A stretch of 64,000 bases of DNA, taken from assembly GCF_017795745.1 (NCBI RefSeq), contig NZ_CP059067.1, positions 248,001-312,000 on the forward strand. Direction: 5' to 3'. The notes beneath the pieces are model-generated. The model was not told where the DNA came from, did not search any database, and saw only the letters and a program-made list of their open reading frames with translations. The position numbers were made by a program, and so were the translations under genes. Origin of the DNA: Rhizobacter sp. AJA081-3 (GTDB lineage: Bacteria; Pseudomonadota; Gammaproteobacteria; Burkholderiales; Burkholderiaceae_C). Shown piece by piece: positions 28,266 through 36,885 of the stretch. The first letter of the stretch is position 1; each line of letters begins with the position of its first letter.

Positions 28266-29691
28266 GCGGCTGGCGGCACTGGCCGCCGCAGCGCTGGGCG
28301 TGTCGGCCGCCGGTGCGGCCACGCTCGAGCCGGATCTGGCCGCGCGCCTGGCGCGCGACCAGGGCACCCAGCGCTATCCGGTGATCCTGCGCCTGGCGCA
28401 GCAGCCCGATGCGAACGAGATGGCGCAGCGCGTGGCCGCCGTGCCGCAGGGGCAGCGGGGCGGCCGCTTGCTCGAGGCGCTGAAGGCCTTCAACGCGCCG
28501 CTGCAGGCGCCCCTGGTGCTCGATCTTCAGGCGCGCCATGCCGAACAGGTGGTGCCGCTGGTCACGCTCAACGCGATCGCCGCGCTTCTGCCGGCCAAGG
28601 ACATCCGCGAGCTCGCCAAGCGCAGCGACATCGCCAGCATCCGCTACGACATCGGCCTGCTCGCGCCGTCGCGCCGGCCGGTGGCCGACCCCTGCAAGCC
28701 GGCGCGGCCGACGCCGCGCCAGCGCCTGCCCAAGTCGTGCCGCAACGAAGGCCGAGCGCCCGCCGCGGTGCAGGCGGCCGGCTTCGATGCACAGCTGCCC
28801 GCCTCGGCGGCCTTGCAGGCGATCGGCGCGCCGGCCGCCTGGCAGGCCGGCTACACCGGCAAGGGCGTGACGGTGGCGGTGGTCGACACCGGCATCGACG
28901 CCTCGCACCCCGATCTGGCCGGCAGCTTCCGCGGTGGCGCGGCCGACTGGTTCGACGTGCATGGCGAACATGCCCGGCCGATGGATCGCCACGGCCACGG
29001 CACGCAGATCGCCGGCCTGGTCAGCGGTACCGGCGCGAGCGGGCAGACGGTCGGTGTCGCGCCGCAGTCGCGCTGGATCGCCGCACGCATCTACAACGAC
29101 CGCAACATCGGCCGCCTGTCGCAACTGCATCGCATCACCGCCTGGCTGCTCGATCCCGACGGCAAGCCAGCCACGCCGGATGCGCCGCAGGTGGTGCTCA
29201 ATGCCTGGGGCCTGGGCGACCGGCCCGGCAGCTGCGACGACGAGTTCGCGCGCGACCTGCGCTGGCTGCGCGCGGCCGGCATGCACGTGGTGTTCGCGGC
29301 GGGCAATGGCGGGCCGATGGAGAATTCCAGCGTGAGCCCGGCCAACAACGCCGGCGCGCTGGCGGTGGGTGCTCTCGACGGCGAGGGCCAGATGGCGATG
29401 TTCAGCAGCCGCGGCGTGTCTGCCTGCGATGCGCGGCCCTACCCCGACGTGATGGCGCCGGGGGAGCTGCTGCGCACCACCGACCTCGCCGCCGGCAGCA
29501 TGCCGATCACCACCGTGGCCACTGGCACCTCGTACGCCGCCGCATTGGTCAGCGGCGAGCTGGCGCTGCTCCTGCAGGCGCGGCCCGACATGCCGATGGC
29601 CGAGCGCGAGGCACTGCTGCGCGCCGTGCCGGGCGAGACCCGGCCGCCGCTGCTGCGCGCGCTGGGCCTGGCGCCGCGCACCGCGCCCTGA
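28225..29691 (+). CDS. Subtilisin-like (S8) serine protease, exported
   Basis: 488 residues. A signal-like start (RRLAALAAAALGVSAAGA) is followed by an inhibitor-like propeptide to about residue 195. The catalytic triad is Asp221 (VVDTGID), His258 (GHGTQIAG) and Ser436 (GTSYAAALVSG); AAGNGG carries the oxyanion region. The gene starts 41 bases inside the preceding one, with AAGG nine bases before the ATG. It may process or turn over the exported oxidase components, but it could equally be a general extracellular protease. Confidence 0.9.
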   Translation: MQAIRWSRDSWSSRRLAALAAAALGVSAAGAATLEPDLAARLARDQGTQRYPVILRLAQQPDANEMAQRVAAVPQGQRGGRLLEALKAFNAPLQAPLVLDLQARHAEQVVPLVTLNAIAALLPAKDIRELAKRSDIASIRYDIGLLAPSRRPVADPCKPARPTPRQRLPKSCRNEGRAPAAVQAAGFDAQLPASAALQAIGAPAAWQAGYTGKGVTVAVVDTGIDASHPDLAGSFRGGAADWFDVHGEHARPMDRHGHGTQIAGLVSGTGASGQTVGVAPQSRWIAARIYNDRNIGRLSQLHRITAWLLDPDGKPATPDAPQVVLNAWGLGDRPGSCDDEFARDLRWLRAAGMHVVFAAGNGGPMENSSVSPANNAGALAVGALDGEGQMAMFSSRGVSACDARPYPDVMAPGELLRTTDLAAGSMPITTVATGTSYAAALVSGELALLLQARPDMPMAEREALLRAVPGETRPPLLRALGLAPRTAP

Positions 29692-29693
29692 CG

Positions 29694-30299
29694 ATGCATC
29701 GCGCCAGCTCCCCCGAGCGACGCCGCAGCCTCGCCCTGCTGCTCGGCGCGGGGCTGTCCGCCCTCGTGCCGCGCCGCAGTGGCGCGACGGCGGCGGCGCG
29801 GCAGACGCAACTGCTGCATCCGAAACTCGCGCCGGTGCCGGCGGTGGCGCTGACCACGATGCGGGGCGAGTCGCGCCGGCTCGACAGCGAACTCGACAAC
29901 GCCGTGCCGCTGGTGCTGAACTTCGTCTTCACCACCTGCTCGACCAGCTGCTCGCTGCAGACCGCGGTGCTCGCGCAGGTGCAGCGCGAACTCGACGGCC
30001 GCGGCCGCAAGCTGCAGCTGGCCAGCATCACCATCGATCCCGACAACGACACGCCGGAGCAGCTGCGCCGCTTCGCCAGCAGCTTCCGCACCGGGCCCGG
30101 CTGGCAGTTCTATACCGGCCGCTTCGACGACCTGCTGCGCGTGCAGAAGTATTTCGACGTCTATCGCGGCAGCAAGGCCTCGCACCCGCCGGTGCTGCTG
30201 ATGCGGCGCAGCGCGCGCGCGCCCTGGTTGCGCGTCGAAGGCTTTCCCGACGCGGCCGAGCTGGTGGCGTTGATCGAATCGCTGCCGGCCGCGGGGTGA
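29694..30299 (+). CDS. SCO1/SenC/PrrC-family copper chaperone
   Basis: 201 residues starting MHRASSPERRRSLALLLGAG, a signal or membrane anchor with a twin-arginine-like stretch. The thioredoxin-like fold carries Cys82-Ser-Thr-Ser-Cys86, the SCO copper motif CxxxC, and His164 (SKASHPPVLL), the third ligand. SCO proteins deliver copper to oxidases such as the Cu-A site of cytochrome oxidase. Next to a multicopper oxidase operon it may instead load that enzyme. It overlaps the next gene by GTGA. Confidence 0.9.
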   Translation: MHRASSPERRRSLALLLGAGLSALVPRRSGATAAARQTQLLHPKLAPVPAVALTTMRGESRRLDSELDNAVPLVLNFVFTTCSTSCSLQTAVLAQVQRELDGRGRKLQLASITIDPDNDTPEQLRRFASSFRTGPGWQFYTGRFDDLLRVQKYFDVYRGSKASHPPVLLMRRSARAPWLRVEGFPDAAELVALIESLPAAG

Positions 30300-31828
30300 T
30301 CGGCGTGCGGCTGCGCGGAGCCGTGCTTGCGCTGTGGGCGCTGGTGCTCGCCCATTCCCTGCCCTCGGCACGTGCGGCCGACACCGAGCGCGGCCGGGCG
30401 CTCTACGAAGGCCGCGTGGCGATGAACACTGTGGGTGCCTCGCCGATGTCGGCTGCCTGCGCGGCCTGCCACCGACCCAGCGGCATGGGCAACTTCGAGG
30501 GCGGCCTGGCCGTGCCGCCGATTGCCGGCGCGATGCTGTTCAAGCCGCTGGACCGCGATACGGCGCGCTTCTTTCCGGCGTCGGCGCGCTGGCGCGTGCG
30601 GCCGGCCTACGATGAGGCCTCTCTCGGCCATCTGCTGCGCAGCGGCGTCTCGCCCGACGGCGTGACGCTGCCTGCCGCGATGCCGCGCTACCGCCTCGAC
30701 GATGCCGATCTCGCCGACCTGAGCGCCTACCTGCGCACGATGTCGCAGGGCACACCGCCGGGGCTGGACGCCGACACGGTGCGCGTGGCCACCGTCACCA
30801 CGCCCGATGCCGACCCGCAGCGCCGTGACGCCATGCTGGCCACGCTGCAGCACTTCGTCGCGCAGAAGAACGGCCAGTCGCGCCACGAGGCGAAGCGCTC
30901 GGTGCAGTCCTCGCGCACGCGCGAGATGGTCATGTACCGCAAGTTCCGCGTCTGGCAGCTCGAGCATTGGGCGCTGCAGGGCGAGCCTTCGACCTGGGCC
31001 GCACAGCTCGATGCGCGGCAGTCGCGCCAGCCGGTGTATGCGCTGGTGGCGGGGATGGGCGGCGCACAGTGGGCACCGGTCGATGCGTTCTGCGCGCGCC
31101 ACCGCCTGCCGTGCCTGCTGCCGCTGGCCGAGGCGGGCGGCGGGCGCGCGCCGGGCTTCTACAGCCTGCACTTCCATGCCGGCATCGATGCCGATGCCGC
31201 GATGGCGGCGTCGCGCCTGAAGGCGCAGGGGCTGCGCCGCGCGTCGCTCTGGGGCACGCCGGGCCCGCTGGCCGATCGCGTGCGCGGCGTGTTCGCAGGG
31301 CAGGGCGTGGCGCTGGTCGACGGCGACCAGGAAGCGCAGGCGATCGTCTCGCTGTTGCCGCCAGCGGCCCACGCGGCGCGCCTGCGCGAGGGCGACCACG
31401 GTGATCGGGCGGTGGCCTGGCTGCCCGGTACCCACGCGCTCGGTCAGGCCGAGCTGGATGCGTCGCTGCCGCGGACGCCGCGCGGCTGGATCGTCACGCC
31501 GATGCGCACTGGCGAGCCGCTCGATCGCCAGTTGCTGCGCACGCGCCTGTGGCTGCGCGGCCAGGGGCTCGAGAGTGTTCCAGCCGACGTGGCGGCCAGC
31601 ACGCTGCAGGCCGCCACCGTGCTCGGCGAGGGCCTCGTGCACCTGGACTTCGGTTTCACGCCGGAATACCTGCTCGAGCTGCTCGAGCACGGGCTGGAGA
31701 ACGTGATCCCCTGGAGCCCCTATCCGCGCCTGGCCATCGGGCCCGACCAGCGCATCGCTTCCAAGGGCAGCTGGGTCGGCGAGGTGCGCGAGGGGCGTGT
31801 CGACTGGCAGTGGCAGGCGTTGCCCTGA
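30296..31828 (+). CDS. Cytochrome c fused to a periplasmic-binding-protein-like region
   Basis: 510 residues from a GTG start overlapping the SCO stop. A signal peptide ends near residue 28 (SARA). A cytochrome c domain follows, with heme motif Cys55-Ala-Ala-Cys58-His59 and a likely axial Met in AAMPRYRLDDADLADLSAYL (about 120-140). From about 155 the sequence resembles the type 1 periplasmic binding fold of branched-chain amino acid receptors (VRVATVTTPDADP, GWIVTPMRTGEP). A heme electron carrier linked to a ligand-binding domain, beside a copper chaperone, suggests electron transfer from the oxidase or a sensed substrate; this is inference. Confidence 0.82.
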   Translation: MIGVRLRGAVLALWALVLAHSLPSARAADTERGRALYEGRVAMNTVGASPMSAACAACHRPSGMGNFEGGLAVPPIAGAMLFKPLDRDTARFFPASARWRVRPAYDEASLGHLLRSGVSPDGVTLPAAMPRYRLDDADLADLSAYLRTMSQGTPPGLDADTVRVATVTTPDADPQRRDAMLATLQHFVAQKNGQSRHEAKRSVQSSRTREMVMYRKFRVWQLEHWALQGEPSTWAAQLDARQSRQPVYALVAGMGGAQWAPVDAFCARHRLPCLLPLAEAGGGRAPGFYSLHFHAGIDADAAMAASRLKAQGLRRASLWGTPGPLADRVRGVFAGQGVALVDGDQEAQAIVSLLPPAAHAARLREGDHGDRAVAWLPGTHALGQAELDASLPRTPRGWIVTPMRTGEPLDRQLLRTRLWLRGQGLESVPADVAASTLQAATVLGEGLVHLDFGFTPEYLLELLEHGLENVIPWSPYPRLAIGPDQRIASKGSWVGEVREGRVDWQWQALP

Positions 31829-31855
31829 CGGGGCGCGCCGCGCGGCTGCGCGCGA

Positions 31856-32554
31856 TCAGCCGGGCACGCCCGACTCCAAGGCCATCGCCGAGCGCGACGG
31901 CATCTGCGGACGCTGTACCAGGCCGAGCTCGACCGCCAGCAACGCCAGCTCCACCGCCGAGTTCAGGCGCAGCTTGCGCATCAGGTTGGCGCGATGTTTC
32001 TCCACCGTCTTGGCGCTCAGGTTCAGGTAGGCGGCGGCGGAGCGGTTCGTGCCGCCCTCGGCGATCAGCTTGAAGATCGTGCGCTCGCGGCTGGACAGCG
32101 TGTCCCAGGGGTTCGTGTCGCGCGACTTCTGCGGGTGCAGCATGCCGTCGAGCAGCAGGCTGGCCAGGTCCTGGCCGAGGAAGCGCCGGCCCGCGAGCAC
32201 CGTCTTCACCGCCAGCAGCATCTCCTCGGCGGGGCAATCCTTGCGCAGGAAGCCGGCGCAGCCGGCGCGCATCGCCTCGCTGGCGTGGATCTCGGAGTCG
32301 TACTCGCTCAGCGCCAGCACCTTCTGCTGCGGCAGCCGGCGACGGATCTGCGCGGTGGCATCGATGCCGCTGGTGCCGGGCAGCGTGAGGTCCATCAGCA
32401 CCAGGTCGGGCTGCAGCTGGAGGGTCTTGACCACCGCCTCGCGCCCGTCGACGGCTTCGTCGACGACGCTGTAGTCGGGATGGGTGGCAAGCAGCGCCCG
32501 CAGGCCGTGGCGCAGCAGCGGGTGGTCTTCGGCAACGAGGATGCGGTAGCTCAT
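31856..32554 (-). CDS. LuxR/NarL-family response regulator at the end of the secretion operon
   Basis: 232 residues from MSYRILVAEDHPLLRHG. The receiver has Asp9/Asp10-type acidic residues (AEDH), phospho-acceptor Asp55 (LVLMDLTLPG) and Lys in FLRKD. The C-terminal LuxR HTH reads LSSRERTIFKLIAEGGTN and LNLSAKTVEKHRANLMRKL. Its ATG overlaps the stop of the preceding pseudopilin gene (ATGA), so it is the last gene of the operon. No NarX-type kinase lies nearby. It converges with the cytochrome gene, 27 bases apart. Confidence 0.9.
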   Translation of the reverse strand: MSYRILVAEDHPLLRHGLRALLATHPDYSVVDEAVDGREAVVKTLQLQPDLVLMDLTLPGTSGIDATAQIRRRLPQQKVLALSEYDSEIHASEAMRAGCAGFLRKDCPAEEMLLAVKTVLAGRRFLGQDLASLLLDGMLHPQKSRDTNPWDTLSSRERTIFKLIAEGGTNRSAAAYLNLSAKTVEKHRANLMRKLRLNSAVELALLAVELGLVQRPQMPSRSAMALESGVPG

Positions 32555-33087
32555 GGCGTGGCTGCTGACGAGGTGACGGTGGAGGGGCTGGCGCGCGGCG
32601 GCACCGGCGGTGCCGGCGTCGCGTTGGCACGGGGAACGAACATGAAGCGCCACGACGCGTACTGCGTGGCGCCCTCGAAGGCTTCGAGCCCGGGGGCGAA
32701 GGCGGTGCGGCGCAGCGGCTCGCCGTCGGCCTGGCTGTAGACGCCGACGATCTGGTTGCCGCGCCGCACGATGCCCCACGGCAGCTCGGGCTGCATCGGG
32801 TCGGCGTAGATGCGGCGCAGGTGGCGCACCGGGTTCGGGAAGCGTGAGTCGCGCACCAGTTCGTCCAGCGACACTGGCAGGTGCTTCACCGGGCCGGGCG
32901 TGGCGCGGTGGTACGACTCCAGCGCGGCGCGGAACTGCTGGCCCACCCACAGCAACTGCGTCTCGCGTTCGCGCTGGCGAGCGGTGACGGCCGACTCGGC
33001 GAACTGCACCGCGGCCAGCCCGCCCAGCGCCAGCAGCACCACCAGGCCCATCAGCACCACGCCGCGCGAGGTTCGCACGCGATTCAT
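32551..33087 (-). CDS. Pseudopilin-like protein lacking Glu5
   Basis: 178 residues. A prepilin-like N-terminus (MNRVRTSRGVVLMGLVVLL) has Gly-Val instead of the usual Gly-Phe cleavage site and no glutamate at mature position 5, as in GspK-type tip pseudopilins. The C-terminal tail is rich in Pro, Ala, Ser and Thr. The middle resembles the GspG core loosely (SLDELVRDSRFPNPVRHLRRI). It is coupled on both sides by four-base overlaps. Confidence 0.75.
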   Translation of the reverse strand: MNRVRTSRGVVLMGLVVLLALGGLAAVQFAESAVTARQRERETQLLWVGQQFRAALESYHRATPGPVKHLPVSLDELVRDSRFPNPVRHLRRIYADPMQPELPWGIVRRGNQIVGVYSQADGEPLRRTAFAPGLEAFEGATQYASWRFMFVPRANATPAPPVPPRASPSTVTSSAATP

Positions 33088-33599
33088 CGTGCGCCTCCCG
33101 CCTCGGGCGCCGACGCGGCCACCGCCGTCGCGGTGACCACCATGCTGGAGCCACCCTCGCGCGCCACCCGATTGGGCAGGGCATCGGCCGCCGCATCGGT
33201 GGCCACGGCGGCGGCCCGGCGCGGTTCGCCGTTCAGGTCGGTCATCGTGCTCTGCACGTCGATCACGCCGCCCTTGTCGGCGTCGCGCGGCGCCACCACC
33301 ACCCAGGTCGGCGATTCGGTGAAGGGGTCGACCGGGATCGCGCGCAGGTAGCGCTGCGTGACCAGGTCTTCCAGCTTGTCGGGGTAGCGGCCGCGGTCGC
33401 CGTGGAACTTGTCGATCGCCTCGCGCAGCGCGGCGAGGTTGCTCTGCAGCACCTGCTCGCGACCGCGCTCCAGCGTGGCCATGTACTGCGGCAGCGCCAG
33501 CGAGAGCAGCAGGCCGAGCATGGCCATCACGATGACCAGCTCGATCATCGTGAAGCCGCGGCAGCGGCGTGGGTTGGCGCAGCGCATCGGCGTCACCAT
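33084..33599 (-). CDS. GspG-like pseudopilin
   Basis: 171 residues from 33599, or 167 from a second ATG at 33587. Prepilin motif RCRG|FTMIELVIVMAMLG has the cleavage Gly, Phe and Glu5. The globular part has the PDKLEDLVTQRYLRAIPVDPFT pattern of GspG/PulG. The C-terminus is an Ala-rich extension. It overlaps the genes before and after by a few bases. Confidence 0.85.
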   Translation of the reverse strand: MVTPMRCANPRRCRGFTMIELVIVMAMLGLLLSLALPQYMATLERGREQVLQSNLAALREAIDKFHGDRGRYPDKLEDLVTQRYLRAIPVDPFTESPTWVVVAPRDADKGGVIDVQSTMTDLNGEPRRAAAVATDAAADALPNRVAREGGSSMVVTATAVAASAPEAGGAR

Positions 33600-34075
33600 T
33601 CGCGGTAGGGCGTGCCGTCCAGCGCGATGCCGGTGGCGGTGGAGTAGACGTCGTAGACGTCGTCGCCGTCGCGCGGGTCGTCGGGTGGGCTGACGTAGCT
33701 GCGCAGGCCCCAGGTGGAAGCCGCATCGGCACGCGCGTCGGCGAAGAACGGGTCGCGCGGCAGGCGCCGCAGGAAGTAGAGGCGGCCGCCTTTCGGGTCC
33801 TGCGCATCGGCCACACCGGTCACAAGCACCGCCAGCGAGGGCGGGTAGCCCGACTCGCCCAGGTTGCGCACGATGCGACCCTGCAGCACGGCCGCGTGGT
33901 AGCTGTCGATCGCATCGCGGATCTCGCGCAGCGAGGCGCGCAGCGCCTGCTCGCGGCTGCGCTGCACGGCCGTCTCGGTCAACGGTGCGGCCAGCATGGC
34001 CAGCACGCCGAGCAGGGCGAGCGTGACCACCAGCTCGATGAGCGTGAAGCCGCGGTGCGCGTGGATTCGTGCCAT
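33593..34075 (-). CDS. GspG-like pseudopilin
   Basis: 160 residues. Prepilin motif AHRG|FTLIELVVTLALLG is complete. The globular part has YPPSLAVLVTGV, GGRLYFLRRLPRDPFF and ends in a TGIALDGTPYREW tail. It is closely related to the next gene, so the cluster carries at least two GspG paralogues besides the leading gspG. It follows the secretin by six bases. Confidence 0.85.
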   Translation of the reverse strand: MARIHAHRGFTLIELVVTLALLGVLAMLAAPLTETAVQRSREQALRASLREIRDAIDSYHAAVLQGRIVRNLGESGYPPSLAVLVTGVADAQDPKGGRLYFLRRLPRDPFFADARADAASTWGLRSYVSPPDDPRDGDDVYDVYSTATGIALDGTPYREW

Positions 34076-34081
34076 CGCGGC

Positions 34082-36313
34082 TCAGCCTTCGTCCGGTGCC
34101 ACCGGCGGCGGCGGCGGGGGTGCGGTGCCGGCGGGGGCGCTGGGCGAAGAAGGCGCCATTGCGCGGCCCGGCTGGACGGAAGCAGGTGCGGGGCGTCGCT
34201 GGTTGGTGCCCGGTGGCGGCGAGCTGCCGGTGCCGCCAACCAGGGGCAGGCCGCTGCCGACGCCGGTGCCTGCGCCCGTCGTGGCGGCCGTCACCGTGCC
34301 GGTGCCCTGGCCTGCTGCGGTGGCGCCTCCCGCACCCGCTGGCGCGGCGCCGCCCGCCGGCGGAGTCGACAACTCCATCGGGGCGCGGCTGGCGTTGAGG
34401 ATGGTGCTGCCGCCGGCCCCGCCGGCCTTCGGGCCGGTGGCCGGCTGAGCGGCCGCGGCCGCGCTACCGGCGGCGCCGTTGGAGGGCGCCAGCGCCGGCA
34501 TGTCGGCTGCGTTGCCGCCGCGCGCCGCGCCGATCGGGTCAAGGCGCAGCGGCTTCTCGCGCACGATGTTCTCGGTGCCCGACCAGACGTCGCCGTTGCG
34601 TGCCTCGGGCAGTGTCTGCGGCCGGATGATGTGTGGCGTGATCGACAGCACGATCTCGCTCTTCGTCGCGTTGCCGTTGTTCGACGAGAACAGCCGCCCG
34701 GCCACCGGCACCTGGCCCAGGCCCGGCACCTTGCTCGCGGTGCTGCGGTCCTGGTCGTTGATCAGGCCGGCGAGCACCTGGGTCTCGCCGTCCTTCAGGC
34801 GCAGCGAGGTCTGCGCGCTGCGCGTGCCGATCTGGTAGGCCTGGCCCGAGTCGGTGGTGATCGTCTTGGCGATGTTGCTCACCTCGAGGTTGATCTTGAT
34901 GCCCACGTCGCCGTCGGCGTAGACCTGCGGCTCGACCTCCAGCTTGATGCCGACGTCGATGTACTGGATCGAGCCGGTGATCACCGAGGACTGCCCGGCC
35001 TGCTGCGGCGTGATCAGGTTGGTGATCACCGGCACCTTGTCGCCCACCAGGATGCGCGCCTTCTCCTTGTTGCGCGTGCGGATGCGCGGGCTGGCCAGGA
35101 TGTTGGTCTCGGTGTCCTGCAGCATCAGGTTCAGCGCCACGCCGAGCTGCGAGGTGACGAGGTCGTTGCGCGTGAGCGCCTTCAGGTCGCCGATGGTCCG
35201 GGCATTGGCCGGCGTGGCCACGCTGAACGCGTCGGGCCACTTGATGCCCAGGTTGGACATGCGGTCGACAGACACCTCGAGCACCTGCACCTCGAGCATC
35301 ACCTCGGGGTCGGGCACGTCGTTGGCCGCGACGAGCTTCTCGGCCACCGCGATCGCGTCGGCGGTGTCGCGCATCACCAGCGTGTTGGTGCGCGCGTCGG
35401 TGACGATGTCCTTGGTCTTGAGCAGCGACTTGATGATGTTGGCCACGTGCGCCGCGTCGATGTTGCTGAGCTGGAAACTGCGCACCTTCAGCTCGTTGTA
35501 TTCCTTCTGCTTGGCCGCCACCGCGGGGTAGACGAACAACGTGTTCTGGTTGAGCACGCGCTTCTCGAGCTGGTTCTGCAGCAGGATCAGGTCGATGGTG
35601 TCCTCCACCGACGCGTCCTTCACGTAGATCGTGGTCTTCAGGTCGCTCTTCACGTCGCGGTCGAGGATGATGTTCACGTTCGCCGTGCGCGACAGCGCTT
35701 CGAACACCATCTTCAGGTTGGCGTCGCGGAACTGCAGCGTCACCGGCTTGCGGAAGGCGCTCTGCGCGAGTTGCGCGCGTTCGCGCCCGGCGCGTTCGCC
35801 CTCGAGGCGCTCGTCCAGCGCCTTGAGCTGCGCGGCCACGGCGGCGTTGCCGGGCAGGTCCTTCTGCGCCCGGCGCAGCACGTCGCGCGCCGGGTCGGTC
35901 TGGCCGGCCTTGAGCATGCGCTCGGCCTGCTGGATCGCCGCCTCGCCCTTGCGCTGATCGTCGAGTTGCATCAGGCCGCGCTGGGCGCGCTCGCTGCCTT
36001 CGTCGAGCTGCAGTGCTTCCCGGTAGCGCTGGATGGCCTCGTCGACCCGGCCCGCGGTGCGGGCATCGTCGGCACGGCGCAGCACGGCCTGCGTGGCCAA
36101 CTCGCGCTGGGTCAGGAAGTCGATCCGGTAGCGGGCATTGCCCGGGTCCATCTCGCTGGCCTTGCGCAGGTTCTGCAGGCCCTGCGCGACCTTGCCTTCG
36201 TGGAGCTGCTGCAGGCCATCGGAGTGCATCGACTGGGCGGCGCAGCCGGCCAGCAGCAGGGCTGCGGCCAGGGCGACGAGGCGTCGCGCCATGAATCGGT
36301 GTGCGGGTGACAT
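34082..36313 (-). CDS. GspD/PilQ-family secretin lipoprotein
   Basis: 743 residues. The start at 36313 overlaps the previous stop (TGATG) with GGAGG nine bases upstream; an internal ATG at 36292 is an alternative. The lipobox LLLAGC places the lipidated Cys at residue 24. A TPR-like region at about 25-200 is followed by the secretin N-terminal short domain (VTLQFRDANLKMVFEALS), an N1-type domain and the secretin core (VGDKVPVITNLITPQQ, VPGLGQVPVAGRLFSS). The last 130 residues are low-complexity Ala/Gly/Pro/Thr. It should form the outer-membrane gate of the secretion machine. The TPR front is unlike ordinary GspD. Confidence 0.93.
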   Translation of the reverse strand: MSPAHRFMARRLVALAAALLLAGCAAQSMHSDGLQQLHEGKVAQGLQNLRKASEMDPGNARYRIDFLTQRELATQAVLRRADDARTAGRVDEAIQRYREALQLDEGSERAQRGLMQLDDQRKGEAAIQQAERMLKAGQTDPARDVLRRAQKDLPGNAAVAAQLKALDERLEGERAGRERAQLAQSAFRKPVTLQFRDANLKMVFEALSRTANVNIILDRDVKSDLKTTIYVKDASVEDTIDLILLQNQLEKRVLNQNTLFVYPAVAAKQKEYNELKVRSFQLSNIDAAHVANIIKSLLKTKDIVTDARTNTLVMRDTADAIAVAEKLVAANDVPDPEVMLEVQVLEVSVDRMSNLGIKWPDAFSVATPANARTIGDLKALTRNDLVTSQLGVALNLMLQDTETNILASPRIRTRNKEKARILVGDKVPVITNLITPQQAGQSSVITGSIQYIDVGIKLEVEPQVYADGDVGIKINLEVSNIAKTITTDSGQAYQIGTRSAQTSLRLKDGETQVLAGLINDQDRSTASKVPGLGQVPVAGRLFSSNNGNATKSEIVLSITPHIIRPQTLPEARNGDVWSGTENIVREKPLRLDPIGAARGGNAADMPALAPSNGAAGSAAAAAQPATGPKAGGAGGSTILNASRAPMELSTPPAGGAAPAGAGGATAAGQGTGTVTAATTGAGTGVGSGLPLVGGTGSSPPPGTNQRRPAPASVQPGRAMAPSSPSAPAGTAPPPPPPVAPDEG

Positions 36314-36885
36314 CAGGAAGTTCCTCCCGCCACGACGAGCTTGAGCGTGACGTTGTTCTGGACGTGGGTGAAGACGAGCTCCTGCCCGGAGATCGCGGTG
36401 AGCTTGTAGCCGCCTTCGAGCGTGTCGCCGACGCCGGCCACCAGCAGCTTGTCGCCGAGCGACAGGAAGACGCGCGGCTTCGCCTTCGTGCCTTCGTCGA
36501 GCATGCCGACGAAGCGGTAAGGCAGAGTGGGTGGCGGCGGAGGCGGTGGTGGCGGCGGCGGCGGCGGGGGCGGTGCCGGCGGGGGCGGGGGCGGGGGCGG
36601 TGGGGGCTTGAACCATTCGCGCGCGGCGAAGGCGTCGTCCCCCGGAGCGGCTTCGATGCGCGGACGAGGTGCCGGGCTGGCATCGGCCACCCGGGTCGCC
36701 GGGGTGACCTGGGAAATCGCCCCAGCGCCGGACTCCGTCGCGGCTGCAGGCGGGGGCGCCGGCTTGCGCGCCATGCCGGGGGCCACCGCGCGCGCGGACC
36801 CATCGGGCCCGCCATTCAGCATGATCCAGGCCGACCACAGGCCGACCGCGGCCGCGCTGGCGAACAGCAGCGGGCGGCGCTTCAC
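36313..36885 (-). CDS. GspC/PilP-like secretin-linking protein with poly-proline hinge
   Basis: 190 residues from a GTG overlapping the previous stop (GTGA). One membrane segment lies at about 5-20 (LLFASAAAVGLWSAWIML). A Pro/Ala-rich linker includes a run of 26 residues, all proline except one alanine. The C-terminal domain, YRFVGMLDEGTKAKPRVFLS, resembles the GspC/PilP homology region that contacts the secretin. This layout fits an inner-membrane protein reaching across the periplasm to the secretin encoded next. Confidence 0.8.
   Translation of the reverse strand: MKRRPLLFASAAAVGLWSAWIMLNGGPDGSARAVAPGMARKPAPPPAAATESGAGAISQVTPATRVADASPAPRPRIEAAPGDDAFAAREWFKPPPPPPPPPPAPPPPPPPPPPPPPPPTLPYRFVGMLDEGTKAKPRVFLSLGDKLLVAGVGDTLEGGYKLTAISGQELVFTHVQNNVTLKLVVAGGTS
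36529..36606 (-). repeat. Poly-proline coding tract (GGN/CCN run)
   Basis: 78 bases encoding 26 residues: ten prolines, one alanine, fifteen prolines. The plus strand reads as GGC/GGG/GGT triplets. Such tracts stall ribosomes unless EF-P is present, and they are prone to length change by slippage, so the copy number may vary between strains. Confidence 0.9.

Noticed and set aside
33569-36310. Long plus-strand open frame across the pseudopilin and secretin genes
   Set aside because: The product is a Leu/Asp/His/Arg-rich mirror of the secretin with no recognisable domain. The minus-strand frames carry prepilin and secretin signatures.
36529-36606. GGC/GGG triplet run read as a non-coding minisatellite or glycine-rich gene on the plus strand
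   Set aside because: It lies in frame inside a minus-strand gene with a membrane helix and GspC/PilP-like domain, giving a proline hinge.
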